Origin: Natronoflexus pectinivorans
Lineage (GTDB): Bacteria > Bacteroidota > Bacteroidia > Bacteroidales > Marinilabiliaceae
Reading direction: 5' to 3'
Length of the DNA stretch: 64,000 nucleotides
NCBI RefSeq assembly: GCF_004345615.1
Contig: NZ_SLWK01000007.1
Coordinates: forward strand, 124,001 to 188,000
Below, piece by piece: positions 27,392 through 37,480 of this stretch. Under the pieces are notes generated by a model, which was not told the DNA's origin, did not search any database, and saw only the letters and a list, made by a program, of their open reading frames with translations. Both the position numbers and the translations under genes were made by a program. Every line of letters begins with the position of its first letter. Position 1 is the first letter of the stretch.

Positions 27392-27680
27392 ATTTTATAG
27401 ATTACTATACGGTCTTTGATGGAGTCAGTGCTTTTTATTTGGTTTTTATAAAACCAATGAATGAAGGGGGATATGTTAACAGTATTCATATCAATAAAAT
27501 AAAGGCTGACAAAACAAGGGAGGGCATCCTTGGGATTGAAACCGACATGTTATATCAATGGAGGCACATAGTGCCGACTTATATTAATTGTTGTTTATTT
27601 AAAATCATTGTTGTCCGGTAAAGTTTTCGAGATTTCTCCTTTTGGTAAAAATGGCAAGACTTTCGTGGTTTATTGCTTTA

Positions 27681-27719
27681 AATGGGGTTCGTTACGGCAA
27701 AGCCGTTACGAACCCCATT
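27681..27719. terminator. Strong intergenic hairpin (18-bp arms)
   Basis: Arms 27681-27698 and 27702-27719 (AATGGGGTTCGTTACGGC and its reverse complement with one mismatch) enclose a 3-nt loop. The 27392-28299 gap otherwise holds no convincing gene. The hairpin probably insulates the preceding gene from the large operon downstream; only a short A/T-rich tail follows. Confidence 0.55.
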
Positions 27720-28003
27720 CAATTAATACCCAAATAGCTCTCATTTAAACAGAAGTTTTTAAATTAATTCTTTTATACCGGACATCAGTGATTGCAAATC
27801 TAAATATATCTGATCTTTCGATTCAAATCTTTGTTTCCAAGTTTCTATAATTTGATTTAGTGGAACCAGATAAAACTCGCACCGAAGCCTCGGGACTCGT
27901 TTCATACTTTCTTAAGTTGGGTTAATTTATTCTTTTGGATTGATCATATGCAATTGAGGTGTTTGAGTTTTGTAATATCATAATGTGTAAAAAGATCAAA
28001 AAG

Positions 28004-28069
28004 TGCCAAAAAATTTAAATAATAGATCATTTTGTGTATTGTCACTTGTTAATATAGGTTATAATTTTA
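28004..28069 (+). promoter_or_regulatory. Predicted rhamnose-regulon promoter 2 (fasciclin/SusCD operon)
   Basis: TTTGTGTATTG at 28031-28041, a 20-nt gap, then TAATTTTA at 28062-28069 (one mismatch to TAnnTTTG). The upstream half-sites TGCCA (28004) and GATCA (28025) are 21 bp apart, as in promoter 1. The 38-nt block 28005-28042 closely matches 22005-22042. A leader of about 220 nt separates the predicted start from the first ATG; I see no stable riboswitch-like fold in it. Confidence 0.72.
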
Positions 28070-28299
28070 GTTATTAAATAAAGAGATTGAATTAGCCCTC
28101 TTTTAGATTGATAAAGATCAGAAAAACAGGCTTTAATCTTTCCCGAGTGGTAGTCGAGTATTAAAGTTGAGGTTGTGTTTGTAATTGCAAAACGAATTTT
28201 AGCTTTAATAATAGTGTTGAGTTATACGAAAAAAGTGTATAAAATTATTAATTGCGGGTTGTTAAGATGATAAATTAAGGTAATTATAATTAAAGAAAT

Positions 28300-30603
28300 A
28301 TGATGAGAGTTTTGTTTTTATTAAGAATGGTGGTTTTATTGGCTGTTCTGGTTTTAATTAGCTCAGGATGTGAGGATGAAGATTACTTTGAAAGACCAGG
28401 CTGGCTTGAAAAACCCATCTATAACTATTTAGAAGAACAGGGAAATTTTAACTACTATCTGGCCTGTGTGGATAAATCGGGGTTTACCAGAAATTTAAAA
28501 TCTTCAGGATTCTATACTGTATTTGCTCCTAATGATGCTGCTTTTACTGAGTTTATGAGCGAGCATGGAATCAATTCTATTGATGATATATCCAATGAAT
28601 TGGCACATCAAATTGTCAGTTACTCATTGGTTGCAGTTGGATCATTATCTGAACAAATCGACGATTATCAAAGAGAAGTTCTTCCAGAGGAAAGAGAAAG
28701 AAATCAGAATATTGCCTTCAAACGTACTACGTTTAATTATAAAGGGGTTTATACTTATACTGACTATAATGGTGTGGAGCGAAATGTGATAGATGTAAAT
28801 GCCGTTTTAGAAAATCCAAACCTCGGTGGAACTTTCGTTATGAATGATTTCAACATGAAAAGCATTCCTTTTTTTACCGAGCGTTTTCTGAATTCAAATG
28901 GTTTATCTGTATTTGATTACAATTTCTTTTTTCCTGAAACTGAGTTTTCAGGCTTTAATGTTGTGGATGCAAAGGTTCTTGATCATGATATTGTAACCGA
29001 GAATGGAGTAATTCATGTTGTTGATAAAGTGATTCTTCCTCTTCCTAACTTAGAAGAACTTTTAATGACCACAGATGAAAGTTCCGATTTTTTTAATATG
29101 CTTGAAAATTATAAAGTAAGTTACTTTCGTGCACCACGGGATTTTGAAATTCAGCAGGAGCAAGCAACTGGTCAATATAGAGAAATATTTGTTAAGTCTT
29201 ATGGCTCACTACATTTCCCCCCAACTGTAGAGAACTTTCTCAGATATGGAGGCGGATATAGAACGGATAATCAGATTGATGGCTGGACAATGTTTGCTCC
29301 AACTAACCAGGCTTTACAAAATTACTTAAACACTGAGTTTTTGGGTCGAGGTTATAATTCGTTGGATGAGATGCCTCAGTTTGTAATTGATGAGTTCTTA
29401 AATGCACATTTTTTCAGAACAACTGTGTGGCCATCCAGATTTGATCATGTTCAGAATCATTTTGGTGAACCAGCCAGATTTGATGTTAGCACCAATGTTG
29501 TTGGCCAGGCCATGGGCAGTAATGGCTTGTTTTATGTCGTGAATAAAGTGCAGGAGACCAATGCGTTTTCAACTGTTCTTGGAGATATTCTGTTAAGCCC
29601 TTCTTATACTACGATGTATCAGGCCTTGGTGTCAACGGAGAATAATTTTATTCTTCGTAACCCCATACTCCACTTGGATGTATTCTTAATTAATAATCAA
29701 CATTTTGATAATATCAATTTGAATTTTAATGTCGGATTAAATCAATGGGAACATAATAACCCGGATTGGGGAAATATGGCAGCCTTCACCATTCTTGACA
29801 GATTGGTGAGCCTTCACATTATTTTTAATCAGGATATTGATTTAAGTGAAGGTTTCGGCTTGATTCAAACCAACGCAGGTGAGTATATTCGTTATTTGGC
29901 AACACCAGCTGGCACAAGGGTTTGGGGGCCTGGCCAATCACTTTCAACCGCTGCTCGACTTGTTCTTCAGGATGGTGAAATTGCAAATGAAACAAGAAAT
30001 GGACGAACCATGACCCTGGATCGACCATTGATGTTTTCAACCAGAAACATTGGATATTACTTAGATGGAAATGCAAGTTACCGGGCTTTCTTTAGATATC
30101 TTGAAAAATCAGCTAGCTCTCTTGTAGAAGGAGCCGAAAGCCCAGACGAGTTTAATAGGATGGTGTATAATCCTGATAATAGACAGATTGCAGGTATCGC
30201 ATCTACCACAAATCAAACTTATTTAATTCCAAACGATCAAGCAATCCAAAGAGCCGTAACTGATGGATTATTACCCCCAATTGGCCCTGCTGATTTTACT
30301 CAGGCGGAGCAAGAAATGGTATTGAGGTTTGTTCGATATCATATATTAAATGATAAAATCATTTATAGTAATGCTGATTATAATTATGAAGAGGTGTTTA
30401 CTCATTATCGTGATTCTGATGGTGAAACACAGGTTTATGTATTCAGCAATTCCAATGATAGGATTGAGTTCACTGATAGGAGAGGCAGATTTGCCACCGC
30501 AACCGCAACCGCTACCAGCACCAATACAAACGTTTTAGCTAATCGGGCAGTGATACATTTGATTGATGATTATTTAGATTATCGCCCTGTAGAAAACGAT
30601 TAG
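28300..30603 (+). CDS. Multi-domain fasciclin (FAS1) lipoprotein, 767 aa
   Basis: The lipobox SSGC (Cys24) predicts lipid anchoring, probably at the cell surface. Several FAS1 units follow, each with the 'TVFAPND/TNQAF ... LxxHxF ... NGVIHVVDKV' pattern. The clearest are about 36-260 (YTVFAPNDAAF, GVIHVVDKV), 300-440 (WTMFAPTNQAL, GLFYVVNKVQ) and 625-760 (TYLIPNDQAI, RAVIHLIDDYL); a fourth may lie between 440 and 600. FAS1 domains mediate adhesion and binding. As first gene of the SusCD operon it could play the surface glycan-binding role that SusE/SusF-type proteins play elsewhere (inference). The next gene starts 33 nt later. Confidence 0.85.
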   Translation: MMRVLFLLRMVVLLAVLVLISSGCEDEDYFERPGWLEKPIYNYLEEQGNFNYYLACVDKSGFTRNLKSSGFYTVFAPNDAAFTEFMSEHGINSIDDISNELAHQIVSYSLVAVGSLSEQIDDYQREVLPEERERNQNIAFKRTTFNYKGVYTYTDYNGVERNVIDVNAVLENPNLGGTFVMNDFNMKSIPFFTERFLNSNGLSVFDYNFFFPETEFSGFNVVDAKVLDHDIVTENGVIHVVDKVILPLPNLEELLMTTDESSDFFNMLENYKVSYFRAPRDFEIQQEQATGQYREIFVKSYGSLHFPPTVENFLRYGGGYRTDNQIDGWTMFAPTNQALQNYLNTEFLGRGYNSLDEMPQFVIDEFLNAHFFRTTVWPSRFDHVQNHFGEPARFDVSTNVVGQAMGSNGLFYVVNKVQETNAFSTVLGDILLSPSYTTMYQALVSTENNFILRNPILHLDVFLINNQHFDNINLNFNVGLNQWEHNNPDWGNMAAFTILDRLVSLHIIFNQDIDLSEGFGLIQTNAGEYIRYLATPAGTRVWGPGQSLSTAARLVLQDGEIANETRNGRTMTLDRPLMFSTRNIGYYLDGNASYRAFFRYLEKSASSLVEGAESPDEFNRMVYNPDNRQIAGIASTTNQTYLIPNDQAIQRAVTDGLLPPIGPADFTQAEQEMVLRFVRYHILNDKIIYSNADYNYEEVFTHYRDSDGETQVYVFSNSNDRIEFTDRRGRFATATATATSTNTNVLANRAVIHLIDDYLDYRPVEND

Positions 30604-30636
30604 TAAAACCACGGGTAGAAAATTATTTTGAATAAA

Positions 30637-33600
30637 ATGATAGAATCTATGTTTAAAATATTAAGATCAATATTGTTAATTCAGGCATTGCTATTGATTG
30701 CCATTGCTTCAACAGCACAGCAGCGTGCCATTGTCAGAGGAAAAGTTACCAGTGCCTTTGAACCTCAAGGAGTCATTGGGGTAACTGTAGCAGAGTTGGA
30801 TGCCAACAATAGGCTTGTGAGTGGTACGGTTACCAATCTGGACGGTAATTATCTGTTGGAAGTTAGAAATATAGAAAACCGATTACAGTTTACCAGCATC
30901 GGTTATCTGGATCAAATAGTTGAAATTCAGGGAAGAACCACAATTAATATTGTGTTGGATGAGGCTGTTACAGAATTGGCAGGAGCAGAAATTGTTGCTC
31001 ACCGTCGTACTCAGACCGGAAGTCTAAATGTACCGGACAGAAACTTAGCGATACCTATTGCAAAGATTTCTGCTGATGTGTTCGAAGGTGTGCATGCATC
31101 ATCCATTGATGAAGCACTTCAGGGAAGATTGGCCGGAGTTGATATTACTGCCAATACTGGAGATCCGGGTGCAGGTATGAACATCAGAATTCGTGGAGTA
31201 AACACACTTACAGGTGATGCTTCTCCGTTAATTGTTGTTGATAATATTCCTTATGAGATAAATGTTTCCTCAGATTTTAATTTTGCAACAGCCAATGAAG
31301 AGGGTTATTCTCAAATGTTGAATATTCCTGTTGATGATATTGCCGAAATTGCTGTTTTAAAAGATGCAGCCGCTACTGCTATGTGGGGGACGAGAGCTGC
31401 AAATGGTGTGCTGCTTATTACAACGCGTAGAGGTTCGAGGTCAACAAAACCTTTAATCAATTATACTTTTAGAGGTACATATACTTTCGATCCACCTACA
31501 ATTCCTCTGTTGAATGGAAATCAGTACAACACATTAATACAGGAAGCATGGTTTAACAGCTATGGAACTCCACTTCCTTTTGATACTTATCGTGAGTTTC
31601 TGCAAATCCCAGATGATCCATATTTCTATCATAACTATGGGCAAAATACAAACTGGTTAAAAGCAGTTTCTCAGAATGGTTTTATTCAAAACCATGACTT
31701 CTCTATCTCTGGTGGAGGAAACAGAGCTGTTTATCGATTTTCTGTTAACTATCAGGGACAGGAAGGCACCACTATTGGTACCGGACTGGATCGATTGTCT
31801 ACACGGTTGAATCTCGATTATACGATCTCTGACCGCTTGAGGTTGAGAGCTGACTTTGCCTATAATCATGCAGACACACGAGGAAACTACCGGGATAATA
31901 CATTTAGGGACAGCAGAGAGTTAAGATCTGTGGCTTATAGGAAAATGCCTAATATGTCAATTTACGAATACGATGCTTTTGGAAATTTAACCGGGAATTT
32001 CTTTTCGCCAGAGTTTAATGCACAAGGAACTGCTCCAAATACTTATAACCCTGTCGCGATGGGTAACGATGGATTTACACGGACAATCAATGACAGGATT
32101 ACGAACCGACTTTCTTTGTACTACGAAATTCTGGAAGGGTTAAGATATACAATGGATCTCTCTTTTGATGTTAATACCAATAAGGTAAGACGTTTCTTGC
32201 CGCAGACTGCTACTGGCAGAACCTGGACAGACTCTTGGGTTAACAGAGCTTTTGACAAAGATGATGATTCATATACCATTTATACCAACAACCAACTCTA
32301 TTTTAACAGGATGTTTAACGCCATCCATGATTTTACAGCTTCCCTAAATTTTCAAACCAATGAACGCATAGGAAGTCTTTACGAACTTGAAACAGCAAAC
32401 TCGGCTTCTTCGTTGTTGCAGGATCCTTCATTGGATAATAAATACAGGGAAGCTGGTCTTGGCTTTAATTCAGGACCATGGAGAGGTCGTGATGTAGGAG
32501 CAACTGCCACTGTTCATTATGTCTTGTTAGATAGATATATTGCTTCGGGTAGTATCAGGTATGAAGGTAACTCTAAATTTGATGAGAAGAATCGATTTGG
32601 AATGTTTCCTGGTGTTTCTGCAGCATGGCGTATTTCTGGAGAACCATTCATGGAGGATTTTACCTCACTGAATGATTTAAGGCTGAGATTTAGTTATGGA
32701 GAAAACGGAAGAGTTCCTAGGCGAGAAGGAATGTTCTTTAATAATTATGGAACATTTGCTTGGTCATACTTAGGTTATAATGCAGTTTACCCTATTAATA
32801 TGCAATTGGAAAACCTTAAATGGGAATCTTTTAATAGTACCAATTATGGAGTGTCAATTGAGATGTTTAATGGAAGGTTGATGGTGGATGCTGATTACTA
32901 TCTGAATACAACCAAAGACATGCTTGTCTATGATACTCCAATTCCATCAACAACAGGCTTTTCCAGAATCAATGTTATGAACTTGGGAACTTTAGATAAT
33001 ATTGGGTATGACTTATCGGTACGTACCGTTCCAATTCGTCAAACCGATTTGAGAGTAACTTTTGATTTTAATATAGCAAGAAATTACAATATACTTAGAG
33101 AAGTTGCAGATAACTATCCATTAGAGAGAAGTCTGACTCTTTATAATGGCCAATATAGGCACATTGTTCAGGTTGATAACCCCATTGGTTCTTTTTACGG
33201 TTATCGTTATAAAGGAGTATATACCGATCCGGATCAGCTAATAGCAAGAGATGCAGCAGGAAATCAAATTCTAGACCCAAATGGAAACCCTGTATATATG
33301 GTGTTTGATTATGGTAACGTAAGGTATCCTTTCCAGTTGGGCGATGCAATGTATGAGGATATTAACCATGACGGAAATATCGACGCACAGGATGTGGTAT
33401 ACATTGGTGATGCAAATCCTGATTTCTATGGTGGATTTGGATCTCTTATTGATTATAAAAACTTCTCCTTTAACTATTATTTCTATTTCCGTGTTGGAAA
33501 TGATATTATAAATAGAACCAAGATGGACGGAGAAAATATGTATTACTTCGACAATCAACTTGCTTCTACTCTGCGCCGATGGAGAGCACCAGGTGATGAG

Positions 33601-33921
33601 ACAGATATCCCAAGAGCGATGATGGGGCAGGGTTATAATTGGTTGGGCTCCGACAGGTTTGTTGAAGATGGATCATTCCTGAGATTAAAGTATATCACCT
33701 TAACATATAGAGTACCCAACTCTTTTTCTCAGAGGTTTGGCATGCAAAACATGCGTTTGTCGGCCACAATGAATAACCTGTTAACATTTACAAGATATAC
33801 CGGGCAGGATCCTGAGATAAATATTAATCAAAGATATGGGGATATATTTACAGTAGGCGAAGACCATTCGCGCACACCGGTGGCCAAACAATTTACGTTT
33901 AACATGTCTGTAACATTTTAA
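30637..33921 (+). CDS. SusC-type TonB-dependent outer-membrane transporter 1, 1094 aa
   Basis: I use ATG 30637; the in-frame TTG at 30628 and ATG 30649 are alternatives. A signal peptide is followed by a carboxypeptidase-like regulatory domain (about residues 30-115, RGKVTSAFEPQGVIGVTV through NIVLDEA). The plug domain is next, with the SusC signature around residue 240 (VLKDAAATAMWGTRAANGV), and then a 22-strand-type beta-barrel ending with aromatic FNMSVTF. It imports oligosaccharides with its SusD lid, energised by TonB. It is followed after 40 nt by susD. The substrate is probably a rhamnogalacturonan fragment, inferred from the neighbouring PL11 and GH106 genes and the shared promoter. 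Confidence 0.95.
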   Translation: MIESMFKILRSILLIQALLLIAIASTAQQRAIVRGKVTSAFEPQGVIGVTVAELDANNRLVSGTVTNLDGNYLLEVRNIENRLQFTSIGYLDQIVEIQGRTTINIVLDEAVTELAGAEIVAHRRTQTGSLNVPDRNLAIPIAKISADVFEGVHASSIDEALQGRLAGVDITANTGDPGAGMNIRIRGVNTLTGDASPLIVVDNIPYEINVSSDFNFATANEEGYSQMLNIPVDDIAEIAVLKDAAATAMWGTRAANGVLLITTRRGSRSTKPLINYTFRGTYTFDPPTIPLLNGNQYNTLIQEAWFNSYGTPLPFDTYREFLQIPDDPYFYHNYGQNTNWLKAVSQNGFIQNHDFSISGGGNRAVYRFSVNYQGQEGTTIGTGLDRLSTRLNLDYTISDRLRLRADFAYNHADTRGNYRDNTFRDSRELRSVAYRKMPNMSIYEYDAFGNLTGNFFSPEFNAQGTAPNTYNPVAMGNDGFTRTINDRITNRLSLYYEILEGLRYTMDLSFDVNTNKVRRFLPQTATGRTWTDSWVNRAFDKDDDSYTIYTNNQLYFNRMFNAIHDFTASLNFQTNERIGSLYELETANSASSLLQDPSLDNKYREAGLGFNSGPWRGRDVGATATVHYVLLDRYIASGSIRYEGNSKFDEKNRFGMFPGVSAAWRISGEPFMEDFTSLNDLRLRFSYGENGRVPRREGMFFNNYGTFAWSYLGYNAVYPINMQLENLKWESFNSTNYGVSIEMFNGRLMVDADYYLNTTKDMLVYDTPIPSTTGFSRINVMNLGTLDNIGYDLSVRTVPIRQTDLRVTFDFNIARNYNILREVADNYPLERSLTLYNGQYRHIVQVDNPIGSFYGYRYKGVYTDPDQLIARDAAGNQILDPNGNPVYMVFDYGNVRYPFQLGDAMYEDINHDGNIDAQDVVYIGDANPDFYGGFGSLIDYKNFSFNYYFYFRVGNDIINRTKMDGENMYYFDNQLASTLRRWRAPGDETDIPRAMMGQGYNWLGSDRFVEDGSFLRLKYITLTYRVPNSFSQRFGMQNMRLSATMNNLLTFTRYTGQDPEININQRYGDIFTVGEDHSRTPVAKQFTFNMSVTF

Positions 33922-33961
33922 GAACCTGGAGATGATAGCCGGAATGAAGGAACATTAAAAC

Positions 33962-35470
33962 ATGAAAATGATGAAAAAGTATAAATTATATATTTCAATT
34001 CTATTTATAGCCTCTTTTGCTTTTAGCTCCTGCTCTGATTGGCTGTATATAGAACCTGAGGATGGAGTTACTGTAGATCAGTTTTGGCAAACAGAAAGAG
34101 ATGTACATGCAGCTGTTATGGGGTGTTATGCTTCCATGTTAGGTGGAACCACTCATCCCGTGGCCGAAGCAATGTTCAATTGGGGAGAATTGAGGGCGGA
34201 TATGATTCGCTCCTTTCGATCTATAAATAATGATTTTGAGCAGATTAATCAGGGAGAAATATTACCAACCAATAATTTTGCAAGATGGAATGGGTTTTAT
34301 ACCACGATTAATTTGTGTAACACCGTTTTGGAATTTGGTCCAAAGGTGGTTGAACGAGATGGGGCTTTTACTCAGGCCAGAATGAATGAGTATAAAGGCG
34401 AGGTTTTGGGATTAAGAGCTCTACTCTATTTTTATCTGGCAAGGGTATTTAATGAAGTACCATTGGTATTGGAGGCAACAACTACAGATAGCCGAATTCA
34501 GGCTCGTACAAAGGCTAGTAATGCTGATATTTTTGCACAAATAATCAGTGATCTTGAAGAGGCTGAACGTCTCATCCCAAGAGATCATGGACGATTAGAG
34601 GAAAACAAAGGCAGAATTAATTACTATACAATAAAAGCCATTCAGGCCGACGTTTATTTATGGCTTGATGAGTTTGATAAAGTCATAGAAGCTTGTGATG
34701 AGATCATTCAGTCTGGTCAGTTTGCATTGGTTCCGGGAAATGAAAACTGGTTTACAACTTTATTTGTAGAAGGAAACAGCATTGAAAGTATTTTTGAACT
34801 GCAATTTTCATCTGAAATCTTAAATCCATATTACAATTGGGTGGCCAATGTTCAATGGTATAGAGCTAATACATTAACTATTGAATATTTGTGGCCCGTG
34901 AATATTCTTGCACTTCCCGAAGATGCTGATATTCGAAGCGATGGTGCTGCTTATCGTTCTGCCGACGGATATAGTATATGGAAATATATTGGGGCTAACA
35001 GAGAACAGAGAAAACCATTTAATGAAGCGACATCAAATTGGATTGTTTACAGATATGCCGACATTCTGTTAATGAAAGCCGAGGCCTTAGCTAACATTAA
35101 TCAGGGAGCACAGGCTCTAACATATATTGATGTGATAAGAGACAGAGCTAATGCGCCAGACGACACCTATCAGAGCCCAACCGGGCAATTTGGACTCACA
35201 TCTTATATTCTCGATGAGCGAGGAAGGGAGTTTGCCTACGAAGGCAAACGTTGGTTTGACATCTTACGTAACGCAAAACGCAATAATTATCAAAGATTGG
35301 ACTTGCTTACTGATGTGGCCATAAGATCTACACGTCCGGAAAAGATTGAATCATTGATTAATAAATTAAGGGATACTGATTTTCACTATTTACCAATACA
35401 TCAAAGTGAAATCAATGCCGGTTACCCGCATCTAAAGCAGAATCCTTTTTATGATCAAACGCAAAGATGA
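33962..35470 (+). CDS. SusD-type glycan-binding lipoprotein 1, 502 aa
   Basis: Lipobox FSSC near residue 24, then the SusD opening LYIEPEDGVTVDQFWQ and TPR-like helices. RYADILLMKAEAL about two-thirds along and the C-terminal ERGREFAYEGKRWFDILR motif are hallmarks of the RagB/SusD family. It caps the SusC1 barrel on the cell surface and captures oligosaccharides. It is directly downstream of SusC1 with a 40-nt gap and ahead of the second FAS1 protein. No irregularity seen. Confidence 0.95.
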   Translation: MKMMKKYKLYISILFIASFAFSSCSDWLYIEPEDGVTVDQFWQTERDVHAAVMGCYASMLGGTTHPVAEAMFNWGELRADMIRSFRSINNDFEQINQGEILPTNNFARWNGFYTTINLCNTVLEFGPKVVERDGAFTQARMNEYKGEVLGLRALLYFYLARVFNEVPLVLEATTTDSRIQARTKASNADIFAQIISDLEEAERLIPRDHGRLEENKGRINYYTIKAIQADVYLWLDEFDKVIEACDEIIQSGQFALVPGNENWFTTLFVEGNSIESIFELQFSSEILNPYYNWVANVQWYRANTLTIEYLWPVNILALPEDADIRSDGAAYRSADGYSIWKYIGANREQRKPFNEATSNWIVYRYADILLMKAEALANINQGAQALTYIDVIRDRANAPDDTYQSPTGQFGLTSYILDERGREFAYEGKRWFDILRNAKRNNYQRLDLLTDVAIRSTRPEKIESLINKLRDTDFHYLPIHQSEINAGYPHLKQNPFYDQTQR

Positions 35471-35591
35471 TGTTTTAGTATTTTAATAAAATAAGTAAAA
35501 AAAGAACAATTGAATGCTTGTAGTATAGCATGTTGAAAATGAAAGAAGTTGAGGTTTTTGAGAGTTTCATCCAATGAAAAAAAAATAACAC

Positions 35592-37376
35592 ATGAAAAGG
35601 AAGATATATAGCAGTTTTTTGACAGTGATAATCCTCTTATCAATTGGGTTTGTGAGCTGTTTGGATCCGGCTTTTGAGGAGAGAACCAATTATCAGGAGC
35701 TAATTGGTGAGTTTTTGGAAAATAATCCGGATGAGTTTTCTATGCTGGTAGAGTTGCTTGAAAAGTCAGAAAGTATGTCCTTTTTAAAAGCTTACGGTGC
35801 ATTAACCTTGCTGGCTCCTACCAATAGTGCTTTTGAAAAATTCTTTGCAGAATCTGAGTTTTCATCATTATCAGACATGGATCGAGAGGATCTCCGCAAT
35901 ATTGTAAGATATCATGTAATTACTGATACCATACCTTCCACCGAGTTTGTGGATGGACGAATGAACACGACCAATATGTTTGGCCATTATATCACAACCG
36001 GAACTTTTTTTAGAGACAATCAAGCTGTCTTAATGTTTAATAAATACGCTGAGGTTAGGCAAAGGGATATTCGTATGGCCAATGGAATCATTCACTCCAT
36101 TAATGATGTAATCAGGCCAGAGCTTCAAACAGCAGCCGAAGTAATTGAGGCCGATAGTCGCTTTACCATCTTTACTGAAGCGCTTAAAAGAACAAGTTGG
36201 TTTGATACGCTTCATGTTGGGAATGGTCCTCACACAGTTTTTGCTATACCTGATGCTGTATACAAAGCAGAAGGTTTTGATTCTTTTGACGACTTGTGGG
36301 CAGATGTTGATCCTGATGAAGGAAATCTACTTGATATAAATAACCCAATGAATATGTATGTTGCTTATCATATTCTTGATAAAAATCTGCGCTACGTTTC
36401 TGATCTTGTTTTTGATCGGGTGGGACTAACCCGTGTTAGAAATGAAGTTGTGACCATTAGACCTGTTGGGGTAAATGTATTAGTGAATGATGATATTTTT
36501 GCCGGGATTCATGAGCCTGGTTTCGAAATAAATCGCGACGAGTCTGATCGAACTGTACTAAATGGTGTCCTTCACGTCATGAAAGAAGATTTCAGAATTA
36601 AAGAGCGACATCCTTTTGCTGTATACTGGTCTGTTACTGAACAGTTGGAAATTATGCGTATGCCCGGTGTATTCCGTCGTCCTGGTGATGCAGTTGTTTT
36701 ACAACCCGGCGATCTTGAAAACATAACCTGGACCGGAGGCAATATTTTTTACGAAGGACGAGGTGGTGGAGCTGCAAATCCATGGGTGGTGCATGGTGAT
36801 TTGTTTAACATCATGCTGAGACCGGAGGTGATTCCATGGGTTGAGCTTAAAACCCCTGTGTTGGCTGCTGGTGATTATAAAATTTGGATCTGTTTCAGGG
36901 GTTCAAGTGCAGAAAGACACCCCGTATTTTTTGTCCATTTTAATGATATTCCGTTGCCAAATGTTATCCGCACCTCACCATATAACCCAACAAACAGAAC
37001 CGAACGACCTGGTTATTCTGAAAGGGAACTTGAAAGTCGTGGCTATAAGTTTTATCAATGGAATCCTGATGACATTGCATACACACGTAGTGATGACAAT
37101 GATCCGGATATTACACGAAATATTTTAGAGTCAAATTATATTGCCGATAACAGGGTATTTGCCATGTTAGCCGGAACTATTACCGTGCCAACAACTGGTT
37201 CACATGCGCTTAGATTCGTTGGTATTTCCGGAACAAAGGAGTTTTGGCTCGATATGGTACATTTTATACCAGTAGACGAAGATCAGTTATGGCCAAGGGT
37301 TAATACTAAAAATGGACGTCTTGTTACAAAAGAAGAGATCCATGAAGCATATGAAGTTTATCAAAGTCAGAATTAA
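35592..37376 (+). CDS. Fasciclin-domain lipoprotein with C-terminal beta domain, 594 aa
   Basis: Lipobox VSC (about Cys23). Two FAS1 domains: residues about 28-180 (LTLLAPTNSAFEKF, IVRYHVI, NGIIHSINDVI) and 190-350 (TVFAIPDAVY, YHILDKNL, LNGVLHVMKEDF). The C-terminal about 230 residues are strand-rich, with a GDYKIWICFRGSS segment and a TTGSHALRFVG/FWLDMVHFIPV ending that resembles carbohydrate-binding or jelly-roll folds. It may be an adhesion or glycan-binding surface protein. It sits 121 nt after SusD1 and 104 nt before the third FAS1 gene. The carbohydrate-binding idea for the C-terminus is inference from its strand pattern. Confidence 0.82.
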   Translation: MKRKIYSSFLTVIILLSIGFVSCLDPAFEERTNYQELIGEFLENNPDEFSMLVELLEKSESMSFLKAYGALTLLAPTNSAFEKFFAESEFSSLSDMDREDLRNIVRYHVITDTIPSTEFVDGRMNTTNMFGHYITTGTFFRDNQAVLMFNKYAEVRQRDIRMANGIIHSINDVIRPELQTAAEVIEADSRFTIFTEALKRTSWFDTLHVGNGPHTVFAIPDAVYKAEGFDSFDDLWADVDPDEGNLLDINNPMNMYVAYHILDKNLRYVSDLVFDRVGLTRVRNEVVTIRPVGVNVLVNDDIFAGIHEPGFEINRDESDRTVLNGVLHVMKEDFRIKERHPFAVYWSVTEQLEIMRMPGVFRRPGDAVVLQPGDLENITWTGGNIFYEGRGGGAANPWVVHGDLFNIMLRPEVIPWVELKTPVLAAGDYKIWICFRGSSAERHPVFFVHFNDIPLPNVIRTSPYNPTNRTERPGYSERELESRGYKFYQWNPDDIAYTRSDDNDPDITRNILESNYIADNRVFAMLAGTITVPTTGSHALRFVGISGTKEFWLDMVHFIPVDEDQLWPRVNTKNGRLVTKEEIHEAYEVYQSQN

Positions 37377-37480
37377 TTATTTGAAAAATGATATAGGTAT
37401 CTGTCAATCAATAGCACTTATTTAGTTCATATTAAAAATAGTGTCAGTGGGGATGGATTTCTGTCAAACAAATTAAAGAG

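Noticed and set aside
27439-27621. 60-codon open frame in the gap before the fasciclin operon
   Set aside because: No signal, no motif, odd composition, and it lies in a region otherwise made of hairpin and promoter sequence; treated as chance.
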